Source: Chromobotia macracanthus (lineage: Eukaryota; Chordata; Actinopteri; Cypriniformes; Botiidae). Taken from it: a stretch of DNA of 64,000 nt. Positions within the stretch are counted from its first letter, which is position 1, and each line of letters begins with the position of its first letter. The translations under genes and the position numbers were made by a program. Below the pieces are notes generated by a model. That model made no database searches, was not told where the DNA came from, and worked only from the letters and a program-made list of their open reading frames with translations. Positions 14,043 to 27,134 of this stretch are shown here, piece after piece. Location of the stretch: the NCBI GenBank assembly GCA_036877525.1, contig JAZGTH010000116.1, forward strand, positions 310,001-374,000. Direction: 5' to 3'.

Positions 14043-14869
14043 TTATATTGAAGAGTGTCCATTGAAGAGTTAGCATTCTTTGCTATAGGAGAGAGTTGCT
14101 AGCATAAGCACTGATAGATGTTATACACAGACAGTTATTTCCCATAAACAAAATGGATTCATCAGTCTATGGAAAGAGAGCTGGAACATAGAGAGATCCG
14201 AGGCTGCTCATACCATTTAGGGATGGTTGCAAATCACTTTGGAACACAATATGAACATCACTGCTCTGGTTTTATAGGACAGAGGAAAAGAGCTAACGTG
14301 TGGCATTGTTTAAAGCAAGCAAACACAAATCTCAGGCACTGCACTGCTTTAGTAAATCTTAGCAGGAGAAAGGTGGGAGCAAGCAACATGTCAGAGTGTT
14401 CTCATTCAAGTCCCATTAGATCCCAGCATGCTCACTGTTTTGGTTCCACCGGCATGTAGAGAGGGTCAGACTGCCTCTCTCTCTGCCAACAGAGCACAGC
14501 TCCCAGCTGTGTGAATGCCATGAGAGCACCATGACTTAATGAAACCCGCACAAACACATGGACTTGTTTTTCTGCAGTTTTAAAATAAAAAACAAACACA
14601 AAAACCATAATTTGTCTCTGGTCATGCCCTTGGGAAACCCCATACACATCCTTGTGGCTGTCACTACCCTTTGCACACTATGTAAGGTGATTTACATTAG
14701 ATACAGCAAACACAATTTGACTGGGCTGTAGCTAAGTCTCTGATGTAATTTCCATCAAAGACAGGGAGAAGGAGAGCAGGGGTGAGTCTGCTGAAGATAA
14801 CAAACAGCTGCTCTAAAGCAAGTGTGAGCATAGATTGAAGTTTCTGAAGCTAAAGAGCAGCTGTTTAGA

Positions 14870-14903
<34 letters not shown>
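14870..14903 (+). repeat. (CA)n microsatellite
   Basis: 34 bp of uninterrupted CA. Confidence 0.99.
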
Positions 14904-14904
<1 letters not shown>

Positions 14905-16534
14905 AATCATGTGCTGTGACAGCACACTAACCAGATGAGCTGAGTCAAAGTGTCCAAATGTTGTATTTGAGAAAGAACGTCTCCTGGAAAACTCTAACAA
15001 AAGAACCATTGGACATGTCCAAAAACCTAGATGTTACCATGGAACCATGTTAAGACCAGTGTTCAAAACAGCCTCTTGGATTCCATTGTAGGAGCTCAAC
15101 TTGCCACCCAGTATCTGGCAGGCTCTGTCCCCATGTCCACAACAATTTCCATCATATTGCTGCCCTCTGACCCCTACAGCCCCTCCCACTACAGCCCCAG
15201 GTCACCCACTATTTAGCCACTGCTCACTCTCTTCACTGGTAATCCATCACAAACCTGACCCCTGTGCAAAACACACTTCAAAGTGCTGGACGAACCTTTA
15301 TTGAAATTTCCCTATGGGGTTAAACCTCAGCTAGACACATATTCACACCATTAATCAATGTCCTGACTCCAGCAGAAGTGATAATCAGCAATGACAATGA
15401 GGACATGTTTGTTCCCACTGAGTGCAGTTCTGCTGATGCCTGTAAAACTGATTGTAAAACTGTGATTTTACAAATGATTCAGTTTATTGCAGTTCTTTAT
15501 GGCAGGTTTGAAACAGCCTCTTCATACTGTGGCTTTTACTGGGCATCTATGACAACCCGAGTACATTTTAAATCACACTTTATGGATCATTAGTCTTAAG
15601 TGTCTTTAATTAACTTTAATTAACCTAATTAAACCCAACAGGGTGAGAAGTAAAAGTTATGACACTGATGACAGATTCCATTAAAGCCTGCTTCTCCGGT
15701 ATAGCTGGCTAAGTGAATGATTGAAATCAATTCCATATAATGTAAGTTTCTACTGATGGGATAGTGACAGAGAGATGCAGTGAGGCAAACTTACCTTGCA
15801 CAGAGACTCTGAGTTCAGCTGCTATAAGCTGCAGAGTTTGAGGACTTATGAAGACCATACACATCCCAAATGCCCCACCACAGCGTCAGCCTTTACCCAC
15901 ACACACACACACCTGCAGACACACACATGTATTGATGTTAAATAAAATTCTATAGCAAGCAAAACACTACATCCAAAAGACACACAGACACACATGACTA
16001 GACATGTAAATCCTAAAAGTGTGTTTTATACGTTTATTAAAACAATAAAGTATATGAGAATAACAAGGGGGCCCCTGCAATCTCTCCATCCCCAGAGACG
16101 ATACGCAGGGTTTAAGTATGTATACTATACATCACACACCTGCTCTGAAGTTTGGGTTGCCGGGTATAAAGGTGAAAAGCATATTATAAGGTTACTGTGA
16201 AAGCGTCAGAGGGGCCATAGTTTTTCTTTCCCTGTGGCCCCAAGTCTGTAGGTTCATAGGGTTCTTAGAAGACAGACAGAAAGGGAAAGATCACATACTG
16301 CCAAGTATAATTGGATGAAAGTTTAAAGTTTCGCAGACCAAACTACACATCCAGATCTAAGAAGAGTACTGCCCCCCTCTGGACACTTACCAACAGTACT
16401 ACTGTGCATTTGTGGGTAAAGCCATCATAAACCGATTCAAAACCTTAACAAGTAAAAGGCTGTTTCAAATGTGCATAGCTGCTTAATGTGCAAAACCCAC
16501 ACAGAGCGCTGCATTAGCAGCGCTCAGCGCTCTG

Positions 16535-16571
16535 AATATATATATATTCAATATATATATATATATATATT
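16535..16571 (+). repeat. Interrupted (AT)n microsatellite
   Basis: Two AT runs separated by TTCA. Preceded by the GC-rich inverted repeat AGCGCTGC-ATTA-GCAGCGCT and followed by a SINE. Confidence 0.95.
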
Positions 16572-16580
16572 GTTTATATT

Positions 16581-16718
16581 ACATTTAAGCATTTAGCAGA
16601 TTTATCCAAAGACACTTAACAGTGCATGGAAGGTACAATTTCAGTATGTGTTCCCTAGGAATCAAACTCACAACCTTTGTGCTGCTAACAATGTTTTACC
16701 AGCTGAGCTACAGGAATG
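16581..16718 (-). mobile_element. tRNA-derived SINE, near full length, degenerate
   Basis: On the minus strand it begins CCTGTAGCTCAGCTGGTAAA, passes a mutated B box (GGTTGTGAGTTTGATTCC) and ends in the tail TCTGCTAAATGCTTAAATGT. Same family as the elements at 13926 and 31524. Confidence 0.8.
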
Positions 16719-17938
16719 GCACCAAACACTCTTTAACTATTATAATCACAATATATCCTGTAACTGATATATATAACACACACACAACTTATTTCTTCAT
16801 ACTGCACAAGCCATACTCCCCCAGAGTAATAATAATAAAAACCATGTTTCTAAAATTTTTTGACTTTTACAACACATTCATAAACTATTCAGCTTTTTGC
16901 TGAGCACAGCTTTGTCCAGTTAAAAAGGCAAGGTCTGCTCATAACTCGTTGACGTGAGATATCACCACTGAGTATATAAAATCCTCCAGGGTCTAATCTG
17001 CAGGCTCTGTCCTCTTCTATATACTTAGTGAGGAATGCTAGTTACTGTTTACTGTGTTTAATAAAGGCAGTGAAGAACGTGGAAATTAGACAGGAATGTG
17101 TCTGTGGTTATCTCATCTAGAGTGTGCTAGTGCCTCTGAAAGGCACAAAACTAACTGCCATACATACACTCACAGGTTCAACTTCACTGACACGTGTATA
17201 GAAGAGGGGAAAGCAGGTTTACACGTGCCTGCCAAACAAAAAGAGGGTGAGAAAGAAACTGACTGCAGCGTGACTGCAGGAAAGGAAACAGGGTGAACTG
17301 AGATTTAGGTGATGTATGTAGTCATGAAATTAGACACCCTCACGTAAGAAAATGTGTTTAAGGGAAATGCATTTCAGATGCATGTAACTACTAGGTGTAA
17401 ACAGGGATGTCTCATCTGAATCCTTTGCAGTAGGATCTCCCAACTGTAACAGTTGTTGAAATTTTACTGGATATTGATTTAAAAAAAATGTAAAAACGTT
17501 GCCACATTGCAACTCCCAGAAATATAATCTAAGAGCTAATGTAATGTATGTAATGTATGTGTGCTTCATGTGGTCTGTGTTACTGCATGTTGAAATAAAG
17601 CACACTAAAAAAGCACTGACTGGAAGGCTATTTTACACAAATAACAGGCTAAGTTTAAAATAATTTATTCGCTCTGGTTGATTGCCAAACATGTAAGCAA
17701 TTGATGGACACATCAGTTTCAAGGGTGTTTACACTAAAGGTGAAATGTTGTCCATTTGACATTTGACCTCATTGACATTTGGCCATGTGACATTTATTTA
17801 TTTAAAAGATGCAACCTACAAGTGAGGAAACATCACAAGCAGTTAGTCATAAGATCTGAAAATTAGCAAGTACACAATTCTAAGTCTGATTACTCCACAA
17901 CGTGTGATCCGATCACAAAAAATGTTGGACCTTGTACG

Positions 17939-17969
17939 CTTGTATTTAGTGCTATCCACTAAATACAAG
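17939..17969. repeat. Perfect 13-bp inverted repeat (hairpin)
   Basis: CTTGTATTTAGTG and its exact complement flank the 5-base loop CTATC. Confidence 0.97.
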
Positions 17970-18831
17970 TGATATGCTTACCCAGTTCTTAATGGAAAAT
18001 CAAAAATGAACACACACGTTGCAGAGTAAATAATCACCAAAGCACTGTCTGCAAACGAATACAATATGGCCCACTGATTTTGCCATGACCTAAACTAGCA
18101 TGTTGATTGGTCCAAGTCATTGGCGTCAAGTTGCTCTAGTGCCATTCAAGCTCCATCTTTTCTTTCCATCTGGAAATTAGGCTTTGTTTCCTGAGAATAA
18201 AAACACTAATTACTTCCTGAACTCACAGGCATTGTAAAAAGGATGTGGCAAAGTAGTACATTTGACTGACAGGAATTAGCTTATCAAGCGGTCTCACTGA
18301 TGCTGGTGTATTGGTTAGTGAACATGGTTCAATTTAGTGTGCTGTGGTGCTTGTGCAGTTAATGCAGATTCAAGTCTGGCCTGCAATTTCACTGTATTTC
18401 AGTCACTCTGTTATATCTGTGCAAAAACCAAAATAACTTAATGTTCTTTAAAGCACAAATGAACATTTCCGCCCAAACAGGTGTAACAGACTTTGCCTCT
18501 AAATAATTATTTACCTACTGTACATCTCCTTGCACATTCAAGAGTGTTGCAGTTCTGACTGTATGCAAATGCTGTCAACATGCTGTATAATAAATGCACC
18601 AGGAGGCCAGAGAGCAGATGGTACTTTTTGACAGCCACAGATCACCATCTACTTTATCACCATCTACCAAGTGGAAAAGCATAGCCTGCACATTTTACTA
18701 AATCACTGCTTGTAAAATCCTAAGGGGAAAAACACAGAAATAATGGCAGAATTTTGGGTTTTATGTGATCTATCCCTTTAACACTCTTCACATTCCTTTC
18801 TTCAATCTTACATTGTTTGTCTTTTTCTCAG

Positions 18832-19059
18832 GCAACCATACTGATCTTAGACGAGATAAACATGAATCTGACCCATTCAAGTACCAGCGAGAAAGAGATA
18901 ATCCACAGGGCAACAGATGGCATCATGGACTCGAGGACAGGGAGGAAGAACAGCATCAATTCCCATCCCTCTTTTACCTCCACAGTCTCTCTGACCTCAT
19001 CATCCTTCCTTTCATACAGTGACACAGCTCCAGCTCGCCCAACATTCTTTCAGCCCTGA
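18832..19059 (+). other. Candidate terminal exon, plus strand, unidentified
   Basis: A strong pyrimidine-tract acceptor (GTTTGTCTTTTTCTCAG) is followed by 75 open codons to TGA. The Ser/Thr-rich end is SFTSTVSLTSSSFLSYSD. A second frame is also open for 62 codons, which weakens the coding argument. No upstream partner exon was recognised. Confidence 0.2.
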
Positions 19060-20013
19060 GAACCAAGAGTCAGGCTACACAGAAGTACAATACAACACCA
19101 CAATACCAACGCTGTCTGACTGTCTTTGAACTCCTAATTTATGGATTTATTTAATTTATGGAATGGGAGGGGTGATGGGGCATCTAGAGAGGTTCCCCAA
19201 TTAATGTTTGTCTGAAGCTGATGGACTGGAATGAATCAACTTATGGGTGGTTATATTCAGGGTGGTCACTGGAGGGAGAGCAACTAAGAATTTAAGGACA
19301 TTTAAGGCCTATTAAGGTACTCTTACAAGGGAATAATTTCCCTGGTTCCAGGGATAAATTCTTTGTCTTACAGTTCAAGAAACAGGAGAAAAAGAATCTA
19401 AGAAAATATTAGATACATGTATGAAAAAGTGTATGTACATAAGAAAATTTGACCAGAACCTATTTCAGGTACAGGGTAAAACAGCACTGTGGATTTGTTA
19501 TTTTTTTAATCTCCGTTATGGAGAATCGGATTACTGTCCAACTCTCAGTGCTGTTTCTGACCTCCGGGATAGCATTAGCGTTTTAATTTTCATAAAACTA
19601 ACAACTGAGCCACATTTACTGACCTTACTGCAGCTCTGCAGTTTGGTCCAGGACAGGATACACTCATAGGCTTATGGGATCCTACCTGAAGCCATCTTGC
19701 TCCTATTTTGTACCCTCCCACATTTTTTAATCAACAGAGCTCATCTCAAAGTCTGCTTACATAAGAGACCTGTGCTATGATCTAAATGCAGGTCATTCTA
19801 GGTTTTATTTTATCAGAGGTTAGTGTCTGAAGTTCCACAGTTAGCATATGACCTCAATGCAGACATAACAGTACGAGATGGATTTAATATTCAGGCATGC
19901 AAATGACACATGAAGGTTAATAAACAAATACATTACAGTAATTTGAAAATAACACAGACAGAAGTTTAGATAAGCCAGAGTACAGGGAAACAATATACAT
20001 TTACATTAATAAC

Positions 20014-20055
20014 TTAAATTAAGCATTTTAAAGTGCTTTAAAATGCTTAATTTAA
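20014..20055. repeat. Perfect 19-bp inverted repeat (hairpin)
   Basis: TTAAATTAAGCATTTTAAA and its exact complement flank the 4-base loop GTGC. AT-rich, next to further TTAATTTTAA runs. Confidence 0.95.
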
Positions 20056-21202
20056 TTTTAATTTTATTTTAAAGTTATTTTAAAACACTTAAAGTGCAGC
20101 ATCATTCAAAAGCTAGAGATTTTTGTGACCAATGCCATTATAGAATTACATGTTTTTACATTCTCCAAAGAAATTTAAGGAGAAATATCTAGACAATGTT
20201 GATATTCAGCTGAGAACTCCATTAGGTCTCTTGAGTTATGAATGAGCAATATCTGAGCAATGCAATTTTGTTCACACCCATTTAACAAGATTTAACTCTA
20301 GCTTATGACAGCGGAAAGCTGTACTCTTATTCATAGGTCTTTAAGCTCTTTAAATTTTCAGTGTAACCAAATTTCCCTCTTGCAGCTGATTAATGTTGTC
20401 AATCTCCACAGCAGTGTCATTAGCTGCGTGTAATAGGTCTAACAGCAGTATAGCGGCGTCAAACTCGGGATGTGTCTTCAATCATCTCAAAGGCAACTCA
20501 AGGGCACAGGAACTCAACTGTGATGTGAGTGATGCTCAGCGCCCAGCTGTGCATCTGCCGTTTCTGTGTTTAAGGTGCTTAGAAAACCTTAACTTGACCT
20601 GTAGGAATCCTTACACTTCAGCAGAATCCCAAAAACATCACATGCTTTGTCACTACAGTACAGCTGCTGTTAAGCTTAGTTCCTGAGGGACTGGGTTTAG
20701 TGGTATCTACCAGTGGCATCCACCAGCGTAGCTCTCCATCCTGTCACATACGGCATTATAACTGCAGAGATGTGCAGGACCTACATTAAATCCACAAATG
20801 GCTGCAATTTCATCGTGATTAAGCAGCTGCCCTTGAGTTACACAATAGATTTGATTGTTATGACACCAAACACTGAGTAGGACAATCTGTAATCTCAGAA
20901 CTACAATACATATAACACATTGATTTTTAATGCAATTGTAACGCTTTATCTTGATTGCTCAGTAAAAGCAGTAAATCTTTTAATTTTCTCTTTTCTCAGG
21001 GATAACATCATTTTCCAGGAAACTGGCATTAGCATTGTTGTCCTAATGGTTTGCTCACTGTTCTAGTTTCCACTACTTTCATTTTGCAAGCAGACATACT
21101 TAAAAGATCATTTACTGCTTCAGTTTTTACTTTATTCTATAAGGACTGGTGGCAGACATCACTTCAGATACTCACAAAAATACAGCGTGTTCTCTCTAAC
21201 CA

Positions 21203-21300
21203 GGGGGCAGTTGTGGTCTACTGGTTAGAGAGTCAAGCTTGTAACCAGAAGGTCGCCAATGCGAATCCCAATGCTGACATGAAACAACTAATAAAAGCAG
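21203..21300 (+). mobile_element. tRNA-derived SINE of a second type
   Basis: GGGGGCAGTTGTGGTCTACT with GGTTAGAGAG is an A-box region and GGTCGCCAATGCGAATCCC is a mutated B box. The body differs from the family at 13926, so it is a separate teleost tRNA-like SINE lineage. Confidence 0.7.
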
Positions 21301-21970
21301 AGGGCACATAGGAGGTTACCATACTTAGCTGGCACATCACATCACATTTTTTCCACATCTGTGTGGGTTGAGTGAATTTTAAGAGACCATTTTAAATTTT
21401 AATTACCAAATGTCAAATGTAACAGCAGGTAAAAATACTGGGTGACTATGTTTTATACATGTCTCAGGCCTGTCTTTCATAAACAATAAGAGGTATATAT
21501 CTAAACAAGACATACATATCCACCATATTGTAATTAAGGATGCAACAAAACCATACAAGGAAAAAGAAAATGCCATTCAGCACCAAAAGTTACCTGTATT
21601 TAATGAAGCCTATGAGATTTCAACAAATAATACTTAAGTACAATAGTGTAATACAATTACATTTCACTTCTCCTAAACGTTCATTAGGGCTTCAAAAGAT
21701 TTAGAATCTATTCTAAAAAAATGCAGTTCAGCCTCCCACCACCAGGGAGAAAACAATTGAAACACAGAGCCCATATCTCAAGAAGAACCAAGTAAAAGCG
21801 TCACTGTTTTAAGCAGAGTAATGAAACAGTTGGTGTCCCTGACATTAAAACGTCAATCCCCAAGGACCAAAAATGAACTGCTCTATTTTTTTATGTTTTA
21901 GGTCAAGAGAACATTGCTAATGTTATACATTTTAATAATGTGGGTGCTGGGTCATAGAGGGTTTTTTCCC

Positions 21971-22159
21971 TTAAGCTGCAACAGAAATTCTTTGGTTAGC
22001 CTTTAACATCATGATTGGGGAGACATCAAATTCCCTTTTCCTCTCAAATTGTCCTTTGGTTGACAGTTTGAGAGGACTAAGGCTGAAGAGTCTGCACAGG
22101 GAGAACATGACCAAGCCAATCACAAAGATCACAGCACAGCAGCAGATGATACAACAGAT
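21971..22159 (-). other. Candidate 3'-terminal exon encoding a membrane span, minus strand
   Basis: 62 codons open to a TAA, preceded by CTGAACTAG. In-frame stops (TAG, TGA) just upstream mean it must be entered by splicing if real. The peptide begins with a hydrophobic run (ICCIICCCAVIFVIGLVMF), then a basic, polar tail (LKLSTKGQFERKREFD), as in single-pass membrane proteins. The acceptor's pyrimidine tract is weak. Its phase does not match the 23.15-kb candidate directly. Confidence 0.25.
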
Positions 22160-22360
22160 CTAGTTCAGGGATCAGAGTCTCTATGTGATCTCTGTGCAAC
22201 TGTTTCACAGTCTGAATTGGATTCTGAATTAATCTTTGTTGTTGCAGGTTAAGTCAAGGCCATGTAGAAACAAAGGAAGACAGATAATGACAGCCACGTT
22301 AATGAGACACAACCTGTCTGACAGACACAGCCACCTTTATCAAAAGTAGAAATCTACAAA

Positions 22361-22391
22361 CAAACACACAAACACACACACACACACACAA
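22361..22391 (+). repeat. CA-rich microsatellite
   Basis: AAACAAACACACAAACACAC followed by CACACACACA; interrupted CA repeat. Confidence 0.9.
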
Positions 22392-23147
22392 ATTCTATAA
22401 AACCAAAGCAAAAGATTATGATTTTTATTGCTGCTTTGCCGGCCAAAACTGAACAATCAAAACCCTCATAACTGTTCAACCAGTAATCACTTTATATGTG
22501 ACTGACTAGATTTACATTATTAATGGGCATTTGATGGGAGAGACCACAGCTTGCCAGCTATTCGACAGGCATTCAGATACTGTAGGCATCCTACTCTCCT
22601 ACCAGAGAGTGGATCTATGCAGCAGCCAAAACTGAAACTAGATTACAGTAGAGATTTTCTCTTATAAACTTAATAGGGATGGAAAATACAAATAGTTAAT
22701 AGTTTTCCAAATAACTGCAAAAATATTACATAAAGTATAAAGTCATTAAATCCTAAACTGTGTTTCTATGGGAGTGCACCTAAATTATTGCCACTGGACC
22801 ATGATGGAAAATACTTTGTAGAAAATATGACACAATCCAAACATTCTAACCAACTAAATCTGAACATTCTGTTAATACGTTGACAAGTTAAGAGCAATGT
22901 TGACAAAAGGTCTTTTCATACAAAAATAAAAACATGCTGGCTTGTATTTACCACAAACAAGAAAATGCCTTTTTTCATAGAGCAGGTATGTTTTGTTTGG
23001 TGAAAAAACTGACCACAATGCAAACCACTTATTTATCTGTTCTCTGATACTTGAACATTTACTGCCTGCTTATGGAAAAACCGGTACATAAAGGAGGTGG
23101 CCACACTTTCTTGTGCATAATGGCACAAAGGGTGACAGTAAGTTTAC

Positions 23148-23369
23148 CCACATAAGGCCAGATGTTTGGAAAGCCAGACAGCAGAAGAATGCTCGCTCAA
23201 TCCCAACTTCCAAAGGGCTCGTTTAGCGTCTGTTTCCAGCCTGGCCTCCACCGTTTCCTGTGTCAGAGTGGCAGGATGAGCCAGTGCTCTTCTTCTCTGC
23301 TGTAGTCTTCTCTTCCAGCCCCGAAGGCAGAAAACAAACAAGGCCAATGAAGGCATCTGCCTGATTGCA
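23148..23369 (-). other. Candidate internal exon, minus strand, unidentified
   Basis: The stretch is bounded by a strong acceptor (TTTTCCTGTTGCCCTTAG) and a usable donor (GTAAAC). It is 222 nt, divisible by three, with exactly one frame fully open (73 codons; two partial bases at the end). The product is basic (RGWKRRLQQRRRAL) with a helix-like segment (TLTQETVEARLETDAKRALW). I recognise no family. It lies on the same strand as the orphan promoter at 33.7 kb. It could equally be a chance open stretch in a locally GC-rich segment. Confidence 0.3.
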
Positions 23370-23977
23370 CTAAGGGCAACAGGAAAATGTGTGTGTTGCT
23401 GTATGTGTGTATGTTTGAGAGGGCAACGCTCTCGAGGGCCAAAGGCTATAACAGTGTGTGCTAATAAGCATCGAAGAACAAGACTCTGTGTGTCTCAGCT
23501 GCAGAAGAATGTAGAAGCACTACTGATTTACCAAAGAACAAAATATATAATATTTTCCCATCACTGAAGCTTTAGAAAGATACAAGATACATGTAACAGC
23601 TGAAAGCAAGAAACATTCATGTCAGTTTTATGTCTCCCTCAGCACATAATTTCTGTAACAGATGGGGAGCTCTGGTAGATCAAAGCTGTGATGACATTGC
23701 TATGTTACCGCTGTCAGACACAGGGTTCAACATGTGTACAAACAACCGATGTGCAACAATCTGACATGGTCAAAGACCTTATTTAATGACTTTATGACTT
23801 ACATATGAGAAGATCTTGGTGAAAAACAGCTATCCTTATAAATCAGCAGATTATGGAACAGCAGAATCATGAGGAACAGACACTTATGTAAAAGATGGAC
23901 CAAAACATGAAGCTTTTAAACAATAGTTTGTGTCAAACTGGACTCCGAATTAGATAAAGCCTTCAGAAAGTTGAAAA

Positions 23978-24130
23978 GAACAGTTCACCCAAAAATAATA
24001 AACATGTATGACTTTCCATCTTCCACAAAAGCACAATTCTAAAACATTTGTATGCATACACTACATCAAAGTCTTCTGAAGCCATACAAGAACTTTGTAA
24101 GTGGAACAGAGCAAAACCTTTTACAAAGTG
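23978..24130 (+). repeat. Dispersed 'CAGTTCACCCAAAAATAA' repeat
   Basis: Begins GAACAGTTCACCCAAAAATA and continues GTATGACTTTCCATCTTCCA. Recognised as a very common cyprinid non-coding repeat. Other fragments in the window are on the opposite strand. Confidence 0.65.
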
Positions 24131-25787
24131 GTGTGAGAGGAAGATGAGGAGAAGCAAATGAAGCAGAGGGTCCAGTGACACATATTGCTGTCTTCATCTT
24201 TCTGTAACACAGGATCTCAATGTGTAAGGTTGCGTGTCAAGGACTTGTTTACTCAACAACAGGCTAGATGGCTGTATTATACACATTTGTGTTTACGAAC
24301 CATGTATAGGAGGATGACTTCGTGATAAAGAGCTTTTGTTTTCAGTTATCATACACTATTTATAAAACAACAGAGCTTATTGTATTACATAAATAAGGAA
24401 GCTTGTATGTATATATGAGCATGCATGTACTACTACTATTTTTAGGTAATAACATTTGATTGCATTTACATTTATGGAGATGTTTATACGTGCTACTGGA
24501 ATTACCTGCTAGGAGTTTAATTGATCTATTTTGTTTTATCTTACTTTAAATTGTTATATACTGTCATGTTATTTCTGTTAGTCATTTAAAATTATTTAAA
24601 TTATTTTTAAACTTTTAGGAAAAATTGTTCTATTTCTTTCATCCTGTGTTATGATACAGAACCAGAAGCTTTTCAATATTATGATCAAATTATGATTTTG
24701 GTAGTTTGCTGGTTATTTGTCATTAATATATGCCCCTGGTATATCAGCTTGTGTGGCGACTAGGTGATGTGTGTGTGTTTGCAAGCCACAGTCCATACGG
24801 AGATCTGATGGGGTCTGACAGAATGCAATGCTTCATTGAGACAGCAGGTTAGTCTATAAATACCCCAACCTCTGTTTCCTGTATCATCCCTGTTCCTCAA
24901 CGTGAAAAGGCAGAGGCATTAATAAGCAAAAGAGGCTGTGCAAATTATGCATAAACCAAGAAAAATCACTCTTTAAAAATTCTGCTCCAGACAGGCAACA
25001 GTGAGGAAAGACTCTTGGGAAGTTATATAAACAACTCTAATCCCTTTTGCTATGCAGCATGAAAACAGAAGACAAAATTTCGGCAAGAAAAGAGACAGGA
25101 CATCTATACATCCGGCATAAATGGTTCTTGAAAATTGCATTCATTTCAATTTGGACTTGTACACATAAAACATTAGCCTGTATGTGTCACAATAAAAATC
25201 TGCATGCTTACAGCACTACTCCTACATGATTTTTACTGTAAATATTTCTACTTTGCAAGATACAAAGCAAAATACATTGTATCCTGATGTTATGGAGGAA
25301 TAAGATCTTATTTCCTCAAACAAAAATTAGAATCAACACTTTCGGAAACGTTACATTTTGGAGAAACGTGGGTACAAGGAAATGTAGAGTCTCCAAATAG
25401 AAACCAGGTTTTGAATCAGAGAATGGTCAGGATTATTCCACCAAGATGGGCAAAATCAATCAAGCCAACTCAAATCAATACTGTCAAACAACTTTGGTAA
25501 ACTACTCAGAGAAGGTAGGCTGTGTATATCAAGCACATGCCTGCATGCAGGTCTCCCAGCTGTGCTGTCCTGTTTTTGTTCACCTCTCCATGCTGCTGGT
25601 ACAATGATGGCCATTGTGATGATCTGACACGTCTTCTCACAGTTGACCTCAAAAAGGTTCAGACAGGTCAAAGTTCTTAGGACTGACATCTGCATTAAAC
25701 AGCTGACTTACACGAGGCCAAGGTCATACTACTACTTAAGGTCAACTGACATATTGGTTTGTCGATTAATAGGCTCCTAACAATTAT

Positions 25788-25892
25788 GGGCTGCATTTCT
25801 CAAAAGCATCATAAGCCAACATCACAGAACCATTAGCCGCAATGGTCTTTATGCTGTACTTAGGCTTACAATGCTTTTGAGAACTGCAGCCC
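25788..25892. mobile_element. Palindromic MITE (105 bp)
   Basis: The left end GGGCTGCATTTCTCAAAAGC pairs with the right complement GGGCTGCAGTTCTCAAAAGC. The inverted repeat extends inward through CAT(C/T)(A/G)TAAGCC. The whole unit can fold as one hairpin. It resembles a palindromic non-autonomous DNA transposon common in teleosts. Confidence 0.78.
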
Positions 25893-26995
25893 TGGAATGA
25901 ATGCTGATAATGGTTTATTCCTAACTGTGCAGAACAGATGGCAGCTATTTAAACTGCCGTCAGTCCACTTGGCTCAAACAATCACTTTTGTTTGTTTTTG
26001 TTTATTTTGTGTCTAAGATGTAGATGAAAAAACTTCAGGACATTGATCAACAGTATCTATCAGCTTCTGAAGTTTTAGCTGCTTGGTGAGGAAATTAAAA
26101 GTCTAAAAATATGTGTTTTCCATCCGTCACTGTGCCTTTTGTTTTAGCAGAAACATTTCTTTCTTTGTCAACCACAACACTCCATCACTGCCCTCTTGAT
26201 ATGTACACAGTCCCACAACATGAATGCATGAAAGAAACAGTGTTCTACATTGTTTTTAGTCACCTACCTTTGCACAATTGTTATTAGAACATATTTAGAA
26301 TGAATCTGTTTTCTTAGAATAGACCATAGACTGCTCCCTATAATGTAGGTTCCTGACTCACCCACCCACATGAACCCAAACACACACCACTCATTTCTTC
26401 ATTAATAAATCACCATCATCAATCAAAAGCTGTCCCTAAAATAAGTGGAATAGACAGAAAGAGGCCAAATAAAAAGTGACAGAATCAATCAAGTATGCAT
26501 TTAAATCAAAGGCCCTTCAGTGCAGTTTCTCTTTCAACCATGAATGCTCTGCTTCAGATAAAACTGAATAGAATGTAGTAGAAATGTCAGGAGGTTGTTG
26601 GACAGGGTGGTGGAAGTGACATATATCTGAGTTATGCAGGGAGGAGAGGTTTGATGTTTGTGTTATTGAGCAGAGAGCGAATAAAATTACTGTGGGGCTT
26701 GAACCGACCTCAGAGCTCATGGGCGGCGCTGCAAAAACATCAGCAGCCAGCAGACTATTCCTCATCTTCTGACTCCAGTGGAAAGGGAAAGAGTGAGAGA
26801 CTGACACCGCAGAGGAAAATGAAATAGTTGAGTTATGTTTTCTATTCATTTTTTAACTTTCTGCAATTGTGGTCAAATGTGAATAATCTGAAGAGGCAAA
26901 ATTCATTGAGGCAATTTATGGTGCACCTTAAAGTTTTTCATCTTGGGCTGAAGGAGAAAGTAAAGCGGGAACAGCACCACAGGCTATCTGGGAAA

Positions 26996-27134
<139 letters not shown>

